Of a stretch of 64,000 nt of DNA, positions 12,574 to 21,277 are shown piece after piece. Source of the stretch: Solimonas sp. SE-A11 (GTDB lineage Bacteria > Pseudomonadota > Gammaproteobacteria > Nevskiales > Nevskiaceae); assembly GCF_030345715.1 (NCBI RefSeq), contig NZ_JAUASX010000005.1, positions 124,001-188,000 on the forward strand, given 5' to 3'. The notes beneath the pieces are model-generated. The model saw only the letters and a program-made list of their open reading frames with translations. It did not search any database and was not told the origin of the DNA. Position 1 is the first letter of the stretch. Each line of letters opens with the position of its first letter. The translations under genes and the position numbers were made by a program.

Positions 12574-12606
12574 GCCTGCCTCAAAAAGCGCGGTAGCGAG
12601 CCCAAA

Positions 12607-12635
12607 ATTATAACAGGCTCCTGCTTATGCTCGCT
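12607..12635 (-). promoter_or_regulatory. Probable cysI promoter with weak -35
   Basis: In the 89-base gap before cysI the - strand shows a perfect TATAAT (12612-12607) 17 bases after AGCGAG (12635-12630), which is a poor -35. A good -10 with a poor -35 is typical of activator-dependent promoters; CysB is the obvious candidate. No CysB site is proven. Confidence 0.5.
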
Positions 12636-12662
12636 TTCGGTGGCGATCGCCCCTGCCGCCGC

Positions 12663-13649
12663 TCAGGATTCCGGCAGGGCCGCCGGGTCGATCAGCTGCT
12701 GGGTGCGCTGCATGCGGGCGTCATGGTCGGCGATGCCGGTCAGCTCGTCGACCAGGTCATGTGTTAGATGCTCTGCGAAAACCGACATGAAATCATACAT
12801 GTAGCGCCGCAGAAACATGCCGCGGCGGAAGCCGATATGGGTCACGCTGGGCTCGAACAGATGGCTGGCGGCCAGGCGTTTCAGGTCCTTGTCGGCGCGC
12901 TCGTCGTAGGCCATGTTGGCGATGATGCCCACGCCCATGTCCAGGCGGACATAGGTCTTGATGACGTCGGCGTCCACGGCGGTCAGCACCACGTCGGGCT
13001 TCAGGCCGCGGGCGGCGAAGGCCTGGTCCAGCTTGGAGCGGCCGGTGAAGCCGAAGGTGTAGGTGACGATGGGGTACTGCGCCACGTCCTTCAGGGTCAG
13101 TTTGCGGATCGCCGCCAGCGGGTGGTCCGGCTTGACCAGCACGCAGCGGTTCCACTGGTAGCACGGAAGCATCACCAGGCTGTCGAAGTGGTGCATGGCC
13201 TCGGTGGCGATGGCGAAGTCCGCCTGGCCCTCGGCCGCCATCTTGGCGATCTGCGGCGGCGAGCCCTGGTGCAGGTGCAGGGTGACCTTGGGGTACAGCT
13301 TGCGGAAGCGCTGGATCACCTGGGGCAGGGCGTAGCGCGCCTGAGTATGGGTGGTGGCGATGGAGAGATCGCCGCGGTCGGTATCGCGGAACTCCTCGGC
13401 CACGTTCTTGATGTTGTCGGCCTCGGCCAGCAGCCGGGCGGTGTAGTCCAGGATGCGCTTGCCGGCCGGGGTGATCTCGGACAGGTGCTTGCCGTTACGC
13501 ACGAAGACGTCGACGCCCAATTCCTCTTCGAGCAGCTTGATCTGCTTGCTGACGCCGGGCTGGGAGGTGAACAGCGCCTCCGCAGCGGCCGTGACGTTGA
13601 GGCCGCGGCGGGCCACCTCGTGGATGTAGTGGAGCTGGCGGAGCTTCAT
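12663..13649 (-). CDS. cysB: CysB-type LysR transcriptional regulator
   Basis: LysR-family activator of sulfur assimilation that senses N-acetylserine/O-acetylserine. 328 residues: winged HTH MKLRQLHYIHEVARRGLNVT…SQPGVSKQIKLLEEELG, then the effector domain with TTHTQARY and GIIANMAYDE blocks as in CysB/Cbl. ATG 13649 (MKLRQL, as in E. coli CysB) is preferred over an in-frame ATG 12 bases upstream. Context (cysI, DUF934, TauE/SafE, cysG) supports the role. It could instead be the Cbl paralogue; that cannot be decided here. Confidence 0.88.
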   Translation of the reverse strand: MKLRQLHYIHEVARRGLNVTAAAEALFTSQPGVSKQIKLLEEELGVDVFVRNGKHLSEITPAGKRILDYTARLLAEADNIKNVAEEFRDTDRGDLSIATTHTQARYALPQVIQRFRKLYPKVTLHLHQGSPPQIAKMAAEGQADFAIATEAMHHFDSLVMLPCYQWNRCVLVKPDHPLAAIRKLTLKDVAQYPIVTYTFGFTGRSKLDQAFAARGLKPDVVLTAVDADVIKTYVRLDMGVGIIANMAYDERADKDLKRLAASHLFEPSVTHIGFRRGMFLRRYMYDFMSVFAEHLTHDLVDELTGIADHDARMQRTQQLIDPAALPES

Positions 13650-13749
13650 CGGCGCACCCATATTCGATCGGGAAATAACACTATAGCCAATAATTCTTTC
13701 GTGGGCTAAAGCTCCATGCTAGCTTGCCGCTCTTTTTGGTGGCGATAGC
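13650..13749. promoter_or_regulatory. Divergent control region between cysB and the TauE/SafE permease
   Basis: 100 bases, AT-richer than the surroundings (CTATAGCCAATAATTCTTTC in the middle), between two divergent starts. It must carry both promoters and is the likely autoregulatory/CysB binding region. No exact operator can be assigned from one sequence. Confidence 0.45.
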
Positions 13750-14547
13750 ATGCAGGATTGGGCCTTTTCCCTGGCGGGACTCGTGGTGGGTACGGCGGTC
13801 GGTGCGACCGGCGTCGGTGGCGGCTCGCTGATGACGCCGATCCTGATCCTGTTCTATGGCATCAGCCCGGCGGTGGCCGTCGGCACCGACCTGCTCTACG
13901 CCAGCATCAGCAAGGCCTTCGGCGTGGTCCTGCACGGCCGCAACGGCTCGCTGGACTGGAAGATCGTCGGCTGGCTGTCGGCCGGCAGCGTGCCCGCGGC
14001 CCTGCTGACCTTGCTGTTCCTGCGGGAGCACGGTGCCGACAAGGAGCTGGATCACCTGATCAAGCTGGTGCTGGCCATCGCCGTGCTGGTCACGGCCACG
14101 GTCTCGCTGCTGCAGGATCGCTTCTGGCAAGCCCTACAGCGCCACCAGGGCGGTTTCGTGGAGTGGCTGCACGGTGCCGGCCAGCGGCCCATGACCGTGG
14201 TCTGCGGCGTGCTCATCGGCGCCCTGGTGGCGATCTCCTCGGTCGGCGCCGGCGTGATCGGCATGATGATGCTGCTGATCCTGTATCCGAAGCATTCCCC
14301 GATCGGGCTGGTCGGCAGCGACCTGGCGCATGCCGTGCTGATCACCGGCATCGCCGGCATCGGCCATGCCGGCATCGGTACGGTCGACTACAACATGCTG
14401 GTGTTCCTGCTGATCGGCGCCCTGCCGGGCATCTGGATCGGCAGCCGCATCGGGTTCAAGCTGTCGGACAAGGCGCTGAAGAAGACCATCGCCAGCCTGC
14501 TGATCTTCATTGCGCTGACCATGCTCTGGAAGCTCTTCGCCCACTGA
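13750..14547 (+). CDS. TSUP family permease (TauE/SafE), putative sulfur-compound transporter
   Basis: 265-residue inner-membrane protein with about eight hydrophobic helices and the two inverted TSUP repeats: GxxVGxTGVGGGSLMTPILI near the N-terminus and GALVAISSVGAGVIGMMMLL near residue 160. Family members move sulfite, sulfoacetate, taurine-derived or related anions. Position between cysB and cysG suggests sulfite or sulfate handling here; the substrate is inferred. Divergent from cysB and 19 bases upstream of cysG, so probably cotranscribed with it. Confidence 0.85.
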   Translation: MQDWAFSLAGLVVGTAVGATGVGGGSLMTPILILFYGISPAVAVGTDLLYASISKAFGVVLHGRNGSLDWKIVGWLSAGSVPAALLTLLFLREHGADKELDHLIKLVLAIAVLVTATVSLLQDRFWQALQRHQGGFVEWLHGAGQRPMTVVCGVLIGALVAISSVGAGVIGMMMLLILYPKHSPIGLVGSDLAHAVLITGIAGIGHAGIGTVDYNMLVFLLIGALPGIWIGSRIGFKLSDKALKKTIASLLIFIALTMLWKLFAH

Positions 14548-14566
14548 CGCGCGTTAAACTGCGCGC

Positions 14567-15943
14567 ATGGAACACTTCCCGATATTCCTGCGCCTGAAAC
14601 AGGCGCGGGTGCTGGTCATCGGCGGGGGCGAAGTCGCCGCCCGCAAGATCCGCCTGCTGCGCAAGACTGGCGCCCGGATCGAGGTGGCCGCCCGGGAACT
14701 GAACCCCGAACTGGCCGAGCTGGCCGCCAGCGGCGAGCTGGCCCACGCCAGCACGGAGTTCGATCCTGCCGCTGTCATCGGCTGCCGCCTGGTGGTGGCC
14801 GCCACCGACGACCTGGCGCTGAACTCCCGTGTCGCCGCCGCGGCCATTGCCGCCAACATCCCGGTCAACGTCGTCGACGACCCCGAGCTGTCCACCTACA
14901 TCACGCCCTCGATCGTCGAGCGCGCGCCGGTGACGGTGGCCATCGGTACCGGCGGTGCCGCCCCGGTGCTGGCGCGGCGCCTGCGCGAGCGCATCGAGAC
15001 CCTGCTGCCGGTGGCCTATGGCCGCCTCGGCGAGTTCATGGGGCGCCAGCGCCCGCGGGTGAAGGCCTTGCCGCCCCAGGCGCGCCGGAAGCTATGGGAA
15101 GACTTCCTCGACGGCCCCGGCGCGGAGCGCCTGTTCGTGGGCGACGAGAGCGCCGCCGCCATTGAGCTGGAGAGCCTGCTGCGCGGCGTGCCGCCGCGCG
15201 GCGAGGTCTACCTGGTAGGGGCCGGCCCCGGCGATCCGGACCTGCTGACCTTCCGCGCCCTGCGCCTGATGCAGCAGGCCGACGTGGTGCTCTACGATCG
15301 CCTGGTGTCGCCCGCGATCCTGGACCTGGTGCGGCGTGATGCGGAGCGCCTGTTCGTCGGCAAGAAGCGCAACCTGCACACCGTGCCGCAGGACGAAATC
15401 AACGCCGAGCTGGTACGGCTGGCGGAGCAGGGCAAGCGCGTGCTGCGCCTGAAGGGCGGCGATCCCTTCATCTTCGGTCGTGGAGGCGAGGAGATCGACC
15501 AGATCGCCGCGCGCGGCATTCCCTTCCAGGTGGTGCCGGGCATCACCGCCGCCAGCGGCTGCGCCGCCTACGCCGGTATCCCGCTGACCCACCGCGACTA
15601 CGCCCAGTCCTGCATCTTCGTCACCGGCCATGCGCGGGCCGACGGCACGCTGAACCTGCATTGGGACCAGCTCGCCCGTCGCGGCCAGACCGTGGTGATC
15701 TACATGGGCCTGGCGACGCTGCCAGAGCTGTGCCGCCAGTTCATCGCCCACGGCCTGCCGCCGGACTGGCCCGCCGCCATCGTCGAGGACGGCACCTCGC
15801 GCCAGCAGCGCGTGCTGGCGGCGACGCTGGCCGACCTGCCCGAACAGGTTGCCGGCTCGGATGTGAAGGGCGCCACCCTGGTGATCGTGGGCGAGGTCGT
15901 GCGCCTGCGCGAACGCCTGCAGTGGTTCAAGGCGGGGCGCTGA
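14567..15943 (+). CDS. cysG: Siroheme synthase (trifunctional CysG)
   Basis: Makes siroheme, the sulfite reductase cofactor, from uroporphyrinogen III. The 458-residue protein is complete: N-terminal precorrin-2 dehydrogenase/ferrochelatase with VLVIGGGEVAARK (15-27) and the phosphorylated-loop region TGGAAPVLARRLRERIE, then the SAM uroporphyrinogen methyltransferase with VYLVGAGPGDPDLLT and LKGGDPFIFGRGGEE. The 3' end overlaps the convergent AraC gene by 17 bases. Confidence 0.95.
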   Translation: MEHFPIFLRLKQARVLVIGGGEVAARKIRLLRKTGARIEVAARELNPELAELAASGELAHASTEFDPAAVIGCRLVVAATDDLALNSRVAAAAIAANIPVNVVDDPELSTYITPSIVERAPVTVAIGTGGAAPVLARRLRERIETLLPVAYGRLGEFMGRQRPRVKALPPQARRKLWEDFLDGPGAERLFVGDESAAAIELESLLRGVPPRGEVYLVGAGPGDPDLLTFRALRLMQQADVVLYDRLVSPAILDLVRRDAERLFVGKKRNLHTVPQDEINAELVRLAEQGKRVLRLKGGDPFIFGRGGEEIDQIAARGIPFQVVPGITAASGCAAYAGIPLTHRDYAQSCIFVTGHARADGTLNLHWDQLARRGQTVVIYMGLATLPELCRQFIAHGLPPDWPAAIVEDGTSRQQRVLAATLADLPEQVAGSDVKGATLVIVGEVVRLRERLQWFKAGR

Positions 15944-16967
15944 GGTCCGCCTGCGGTGATTTGCGGTAGCGCTGCGGCGACACCGCCTTCCAGCGCTTGA
16001 AGGCGCGGATGAAGGTGGATGGCTCGGAGTAGCCCAGGCGTTCCGCCACCTCCGAGATGGCCAGGTTGGTGCCGCGCAGCAGTTCCTCGGCCAGCGACTG
16101 GCGGGTCTCCTCCACCAGGCTCTCGAAGCGCGTGCCCGCCGCTTCCAGGCGGCGGCGCAGTGTGCGCGCGGTTTCCTTGAATTCGGCGGCCACCATGTCC
16201 ATCGTCGGCATGCGGTTGGGGTCGCGCAGCAGGCGCTCGCGCACGCGGCCGGCGATGCCGGCCAGCGCCTGGTGGCGCTGCAGCAGGCGCTCGCACTCCG
16301 CCTCGAACATGCGGCGCATCGGCAGGTCGGCCTGCGGCAGCTTCCAGTCCAGCATCGTGCGGTGGATGCCGACTCGATTCTGTGCCTGGCCGTAGGCGAT
16401 CGGCCGGCCGAACAGCGCCTCCGCCCGCTTGTGGTAGGCCGGCGCCGCCAGGCGCGTATCGACCTGCGTCAACGTGAAGCGCGTGGGCAGGATGTCCCTG
16501 GCCAGGTTCATCAGCGTGGCGCCATCGCGTTCCAGCAGGAAGTCGCGCACATCCGCCGGCAGTTCCGAATCGTCCGCCAGGATCTGCAGCTCGCCGTCGG
16601 ACTGGACCACCAGGCGGATGCGGCAGTAGAACGAGGTCAGGCGCAGGTAGCGCAGGCCGAGGTCCACCGCGTACTGCAGCGTCGGGCTGGACAGGATCAT
16701 GAAGCCCCAGACCCCAAAGGTGGTGGGGTGGTAGCGCAGGCCGGCGTCCAGGCCCAGCGGCAGCGAGGTGCCCAGCCGTTGCTGGATGTTGCGGATCACC
16801 TGCAGCTCGTCGTGCGCGGCGACCATGGCGGTATGGTCCTGCAACAGGGCAGGGTCCAGGCGCGTGCCGCGCAGGCATTGGGCGGCTGTCATGCCGTGCT
16901 CCGCCGCCACCTCGGTGAGCACGCGTACGCTGCAGATGTTCCGCGGATAGTCCCAGTAGGCCGACAC
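15927..16967 (-). CDS. AraC-family transcriptional regulator (Arabinose_bd / HTH_18 type)
   Basis: About 346 residues: an N-terminal ligand domain of the OruR/'arabinose-binding' type (…SLPLGLDAGLRYHPTTFGVWGF…) and a C-terminal double HTH (ARTLRRRLEAAG and AISEVAERLGYSEPSTFIRAFKRW). I prefer GTG 16967, which has a GGGGA ribosome site 7 bases upstream, over a TTG at 16979. It is divergent from the DUF4282-DUF1302 operon across a 170-base gap and is the natural candidate for its regulator. Ligand unknown. Confidence 0.85.
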   Translation of the reverse strand: MSAYWDYPRNICSVRVLTEVAAEHGMTAAQCLRGTRLDPALLQDHTAMVAAHDELQVIRNIQQRLGTSLPLGLDAGLRYHPTTFGVWGFMILSSPTLQYAVDLGLRYLRLTSFYCRIRLVVQSDGELQILADDSELPADVRDFLLERDGATLMNLARDILPTRFTLTQVDTRLAAPAYHKRAEALFGRPIAYGQAQNRVGIHRTMLDWKLPQADLPMRRMFEAECERLLQRHQALAGIAGRVRERLLRDPNRMPTMDMVAAEFKETARTLRRRLEAAGTRFESLVEETRQSLAEELLRGTNLAISEVAERLGYSEPSTFIRAFKRWKAVSPQRYRKSPQADLSAPP

Positions 16968-17137
16968 CGTTGTCCCCAAATGCCTATTTCTGGCTCATTG
17001 TGCCATTATCCGCTGGAAGAATTGTCGCTAAGTTTGCGGTCATGGCCCTCCCGCTTTGGGTGAGGTCATGAATAAATATTCAGACTATCTCCCAGAGAGC
17101 TGAAAATAAATAGAAAAGCCCGGGTGCTGGCGGAGAA

Positions 17138-17617
17138 ATGGGGTTGAACAGACAGACCGAAGACGAGGCTGGCCGGGGTGATTCCGGCTGGCAGGCCGCC
17201 CGCCTCGGGTTGGCCGACATCCTGCGTGGCCTGACCGACTGGCAGCTGCGGCAGATCATCACCACCTCCATGGCCCCGGCGATCTACGTGGTCTGCGTCG
17301 GTGCCGTGCTGGCGCTCAACCTGTTCATGGCGCTGCGGGCCTTCCAGCAGTCCCTGGCCGAGGGTTTGGTCTGGCTGCTGCTGATCATGCCCATCACCTC
17401 CATCGCCGGCATCGTCATCGTGCGCGTGGTACTGGAGTCGCTGCTGTCGCTGTTCCGCATCGTGGTGCACATGGAGTCGCTTATGGAGCAGCTCCATACC
17501 CTGCGAGGCCAGACCGAATCGATCGCCGACCGTGTCGAGGACCTGCCGCTTCCACGCATCCAGTTCTGGCGCAGCCGCCGCCGCGACGCCGAGGAAAAGT
17601 CCCGTGACCGTGATTGA
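17138..17617 (+). CDS. DUF4282-like inner-membrane protein
   Basis: 159 residues with a cytoplasmic N-terminus, a pre-membrane helix (LRQIITTSMAPAIYVVCVGA), two transmembrane helices (about 45-68 and 80-103), and a charged, possibly coiled C-terminal tail (MESLMEQLHTLRGQTESIADRVEDL). This pattern fits DUF4282. Function unknown. It is the first gene of a tightly packed envelope operon; its 3' end overlaps the DUF1302 gene by 14 bases. Confidence 0.7.
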   Translation: MGLNRQTEDEAGRGDSGWQAARLGLADILRGLTDWQLRQIITTSMAPAIYVVCVGAVLALNLFMALRAFQQSLAEGLVWLLLIMPITSIAGIVIVRVVLESLLSLFRIVVHMESLMEQLHTLRGQTESIADRVEDLPLPRIQFWRSRRRDAEEKSRDRD

Positions 17618-19790
17618 GCGCTGCCTGCTGCTGGCGCTGCTGTTGCCGGGCCTGGCCGCCGCGGAGGACTGGGAATCGCAGTGGAAGAACCGCCTCACGC
17701 TCGGCGCCGCCATCCGCACCGAGGCGCGTGATCCCGCACTGATCGGCAAATCCAACCTCGATCCGCAACTCTGCGCCAGCGACGACTGCCTCTCCGCCAG
17801 CCCCAACAACACCGCGCCCAACGAGCGCTACATGGCGGCGCCCGGCGCCTTCAATTCGGTCTACGACGAGGGCAACCTCAACTACGACCGCGGCGACCTG
17901 ATCTCCGCACCAGTGAAGTGGACCTCGCGCTTCCAGTTGCGCCGCGGCGACCTGCTGATGGAAATCGGCGGCCTGGCGTTCTACGACCCGGTCAATGCCG
18001 ATCTCAAGGAATACCACCCCAACCAGATCGTCACGGCGGGTCCGCAGCCAGGGCAGGTCGTGCGCAGCAAGCGCCCCAGCAAGACCCGGGAGGAGATCGG
18101 CTATGGCTTACAACTGCTCGATACCTACATCCAGGACACTTTCGACATCTTCGGCCAGCCGGTGGACATCGGCATCGGCCGCCAGCGCATCGTCTGGGGC
18201 GAGTCCAGCTTCGTCACCCAGGGCAGCCTCAACGTCATCAACCCGCCGGACGTGAACAACCTGACGCGCCCTGGGCAGGACCTGGACGAGGTCTATCGTC
18301 CGGTCGGCATGCTGCTGGTGCGCGGCCCGGTCAACGACGAGCTCAGCGCCGAGGCATTCTACCAGCTCGAATGGCGCCCGGTGGGTATTCCGCCGCGAGG
18401 CTCGTTCTTCTCGTTCTTCAATGCCGGCAACGAGGTGACGGAGAACGAGGGCATCATCGCCCCGTTCGGCAAGGCACCCTACGACCCGCAGCAGATCGGC
18501 ACGCCGGCCAACGACGTCTTCGCCCTGGTGACGCAGACCAGCTACACGCTGCGCCGCGCGCCCAACCGCGAGCCCGACGACCTGGGGCAGTACGGCATGG
18601 CACTGTACTTCCACCCGGAATGGCTGGGTGGCTCGGAGCTGGGCGTCTACTTCGCCAATTACCACTCGCGCATCCCCGCGGCCAGCGCCTACGCAGCGGA
18701 ACCCAGCTGCACGCGCCGCGAGGGCAACCCGGCCGGCATCGACGCCGTGGACCTGACCAGCTTCATGGCGGCCTGCGGCGTGCCCGGCACGCAGCTGCGC
18801 GAGGCGGTGCCGTTGGATACCGCGCGCTATTTCCTGGACTACCCGGAGGACATCAAGCTCTTCGGACTGAGCTTCAGCAGCCTGGTGGGCGGTGTCGCCG
18901 TGCGCGGCGAGCTGGCCTACCGGCCCAACCAGCCGGTGCAGGTGGACCTGGAAGATGTGCTGTTCGCCGCGCTGCAGCCGGCGCTACCGCGCCAGGACAT
19001 CCCGCTGTTCGGCACCACCGATACCCTGCCGGGCCTGCTGGCGGCGATCCAGGACCCGGGCAACATCCTCAACGTGGCGGCCGGTGCCGCCGGCAACCTG
19101 CCAGGCGTCATCAGCGCGCTGCAGGGCCTGCTCACGGCACCGAACCTGCTGGGCACCACGGTGCCGGGTTCGCGCACCGGCATCCCCGATTTCCTCACCG
19201 CCTATCGCGGCGGCACGCCGGGCGAGATCGAGGCCGGGCAGTACATCCGCGGCTATGAGCGCCTGAAGGTGCTGCAGGGCTCGCTGGGCCTGACCAGCAT
19301 CTTCGGCAACAGCGCCTTCCTCGGCACCACCGACGCGCTGGTGCTGGCGGAGTTCACCGCCATCGGCGTGCTCAACCTGCCGTCGCGCTCCAGGCTGCAG
19401 TTCGAAGGGCCGGGTACCGACACCCACGCCGGCCCCGGCGCGGCCGATACCGGCAACGCGCTGCACATCAACCCGGTGCGCAACACCGGTGGTTATGTCG
19501 ATGCCTTCTCCTGGGGCTATCGCCTCGGCACCATGCTCCACTACAAGGACGTCCTCATCCAGGGCTTCGACCTGCGGCCCTTCCTGGTCTTTACGCACGA
19601 CGTCTCCGGTGTCTCGCCAGGCCTGGGTGAGAACTTCCTGGAGGGCCGCAAGCTGGCCGTGCTCGACGTGCGCCTGAGCTACGGCGACTTCGACGCCAGC
19701 CTGGCCCAGGCCTTCATGTTTGGCGGCGGCAATCGCAACACGCTGCATGACCGCGACTTCTTCACCGCCAGCATCGGCATGCGCTTCTAG
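17604..19790 (+). CDS. DUF1302 family outer-membrane protein
   Basis: 728-residue outer-membrane barrel of the DUF1302 family. Signal peptide VTVIERCLLLALLLPGLAAA, then family blocks such as RRGDLLMEIGGLAFYD, IGIGRQRIVWGESSF and GSLNVINPPDVN, and an aromatic end (FFTASIGMRF). Longer than most members because of a loop around residues 450-560 rich in Gly/Ala/Leu (TDTLPGLLAAIQDPGNILN…). Start GTG 17604, behind GAGGAAAA. DUF1302 proteins usually pair with DUF1329 (a LolA-like partner) and RND pumps; here the LolA-like partner is at the end of the operon. Substrate unknown, probably hydrophobic. Confidence 0.85.
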   Translation: MTVIERCLLLALLLPGLAAAEDWESQWKNRLTLGAAIRTEARDPALIGKSNLDPQLCASDDCLSASPNNTAPNERYMAAPGAFNSVYDEGNLNYDRGDLISAPVKWTSRFQLRRGDLLMEIGGLAFYDPVNADLKEYHPNQIVTAGPQPGQVVRSKRPSKTREEIGYGLQLLDTYIQDTFDIFGQPVDIGIGRQRIVWGESSFVTQGSLNVINPPDVNNLTRPGQDLDEVYRPVGMLLVRGPVNDELSAEAFYQLEWRPVGIPPRGSFFSFFNAGNEVTENEGIIAPFGKAPYDPQQIGTPANDVFALVTQTSYTLRRAPNREPDDLGQYGMALYFHPEWLGGSELGVYFANYHSRIPAASAYAAEPSCTRREGNPAGIDAVDLTSFMAACGVPGTQLREAVPLDTARYFLDYPEDIKLFGLSFSSLVGGVAVRGELAYRPNQPVQVDLEDVLFAALQPALPRQDIPLFGTTDTLPGLLAAIQDPGNILNVAAGAAGNLPGVISALQGLLTAPNLLGTTVPGSRTGIPDFLTAYRGGTPGEIEAGQYIRGYERLKVLQGSLGLTSIFGNSAFLGTTDALVLAEFTAIGVLNLPSRSRLQFEGPGTDTHAGPGAADTGNALHINPVRNTGGYVDAFSWGYRLGTMLHYKDVLIQGFDLRPFLVFTHDVSGVSPGLGENFLEGRKLAVLDVRLSYGDFDASLAQAFMFGGGNRNTLHDRDFFTASIGMRF

Positions 19791-19799
19791 GACATTCCC

Positions 19800-20528
19800 G
19801 TGAGCAAAACCACGATCTTCTTCCTCGCGATCCTGCTGGGCGCCGTCATCGGCGGCGCCATCGCTGGCTGGTGGGTGTTCCGCAACGTCGATGCACGCCT
19901 GATGCTGCGAGACCAGCCCGCCATCATCGTGCTGCCCGAGCCTTTGAGCGTCAACGCCGACGTGCTCAACGACCTGTCGATCGAGATCGACACCGCCATC
20001 ACCACCACCGTGCCGGTGGACCAGCGCATCAGCATTCCGGTGGAGGAGACGCTGCGCGTCAACGCCAGCTTCGACAGCGAGATTCCGATCAAGATGAACG
20101 TGCCGGTCAAGGACTACATCGTGATCGACCAGTTGCTCGACGTGAACACGGTGGTCAAGGCCGACCTGCTGGGTGATACGCACGACCTGCCGCTGCGCGG
20201 CAAGATCCCGGTGAAGGCCAAGGTGCCGGTCAACCTCAACATCCCGGTCGACCAGATGGTGCACCTCAAGTTCACCGCGCCGGTGGAGGCCAAGCTCAAG
20301 CAGGCGCTGGATGTGCCGCTGAAGGCCGACATCGCCGCCACCATTCCCATCCGCAGCAAGATGGACGTGCCGGTGAAGTCGGCGCTGCAGGCCCGTATCA
20401 CCGTGCCGGATCCGGCGCCGGTGGTGATCACCGAGGCCGACCTGCGCCTGCCGCTGCGCACGCTGCGCCTGGGCACCGCGGGCGACGATGCCGCTCCTGC
20501 GCCTGCGGCCCAGGACCCGGCGCCGTGA
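19800..20528 (+). CDS. Membrane-anchored beta-repeat protein (paralogue 1)
   Basis: 242 residues. One N-terminal membrane anchor (TTIFFLAILLGAVIGGAIAGWW), then a periplasmic region made of short alternating segments with recurring [IV]P[VI] triplets (VPVDQRISIPVEETL, IPIKMNVPVKDY, IPVKAKVPVNLNIPVDQM, VPLKADIAATIPI), suggesting a regular beta structure. The end reads PVVITEADLRLPLRTLRLG plus an Ala/Pro tail. Starts GTG 19800. No named family recognised. It shares its plan and C-terminal motif with the next gene, pointing to gene duplication. Confidence 0.75.
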   Translation: MSKTTIFFLAILLGAVIGGAIAGWWVFRNVDARLMLRDQPAIIVLPEPLSVNADVLNDLSIEIDTAITTTVPVDQRISIPVEETLRVNASFDSEIPIKMNVPVKDYIVIDQLLDVNTVVKADLLGDTHDLPLRGKIPVKAKVPVNLNIPVDQMVHLKFTAPVEAKLKQALDVPLKADIAATIPIRSKMDVPVKSALQARITVPDPAPVVITEADLRLPLRTLRLGTAGDDAAPAPAAQDPAP

Positions 20529-21277
20529 TGCGCCTGCTGGCCAAGCTGGGGCTGGGCCTGCTGCTGGCGGCGGGAGGCGCCGCGCTGGGCTTCTGGCTGT
20601 ACCTGCACCTGGTCGTGCGGTTGACGCTCAGCGACCAGCCGGGCCACGTCCTGCTGCCACCGCAGGCTCGCGTCAGTGCCGAAGCCACCAACAAGATCAC
20701 CATCAAGCTCGACGGCTACATCGATGCCCAGGTGCCGTTCAAGCAGACCCTGGACCTGCCCCTCAAGGGCAACTATGACGCCGACATCAAGCTGGACACT
20801 TCGGTGCCGATCCGCATGGTGATCCGCTACCGTGGCGTGGTGCCGGTGGATACCTATGCCGACATCGAGGGCACCACCGACTTCACCTACCAGAACGTCA
20901 AGCGCCTGCGCAACGTGAAGTTCAAGGCACGCATTCCGCTGCGCTTCGAGCAGCCGGTGTCGTTCACCGTGCCGGTGGATACGAATATTCGCCTGAATTA
21001 CCGTGGCCCGCTGCGCCTGGCGCTGGACCAACGCATCCGTGCGCCGGTGGACACGGTGCTGAAGACGCGGCTGAAGGCCGTGCGCGAGATCACCACGCCG
21101 ATCCTGGCTCGTTTCGGCATGGACGTGCGTTTCCCGCAGGAGCCGGTGCCGGTGATCGTCAAGCACGCCGACCTTGGCCTGCGCATCAAGGGCCTGCGCC
21201 TGGAGCGCATGCCGGCCGCGGCCGAGGGGCCAGCCGCCGCAGCCGGCTCAGCAGGTACCGGGCGAGGGGAATCATGA
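20525..21277 (+). CDS. Membrane-anchored beta-repeat protein (paralogue 2)
   Basis: 250 residues, same plan as its upstream neighbour: an N-terminal membrane helix (LLAKLGLGLLLAAGGAALGFWLYL), the VRLTLSDQPGHVLLPPQ linker matching ARLMLRDQPAIIVLPEP of the paralogue, beta-repeats with VPFKQTLDLPLKG, VPVDTYADI, and the end PVIVKHADLGLRIKGLRLER. Start GTG 20525 overlaps the previous TGA (GTGA); an ATG directly after it is also possible. Translationally coupled on both sides. Function unknown; probably acts with the DUF1302 barrel in the periplasm. Confidence 0.75.
   Translation: MMRLLAKLGLGLLLAAGGAALGFWLYLHLVVRLTLSDQPGHVLLPPQARVSAEATNKITIKLDGYIDAQVPFKQTLDLPLKGNYDADIKLDTSVPIRMVIRYRGVVPVDTYADIEGTTDFTYQNVKRLRNVKFKARIPLRFEQPVSFTVPVDTNIRLNYRGPLRLALDQRIRAPVDTVLKTRLKAVREITTPILARFGMDVRFPQEPVPVIVKHADLGLRIKGLRLERMPAAAEGPAAAAGSAGTGRGES

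Noticed and set aside
11047-12804. Long + strand frame opposite cysI
   Set aside because: Antisense shadow of cysI; no start context, no domain.
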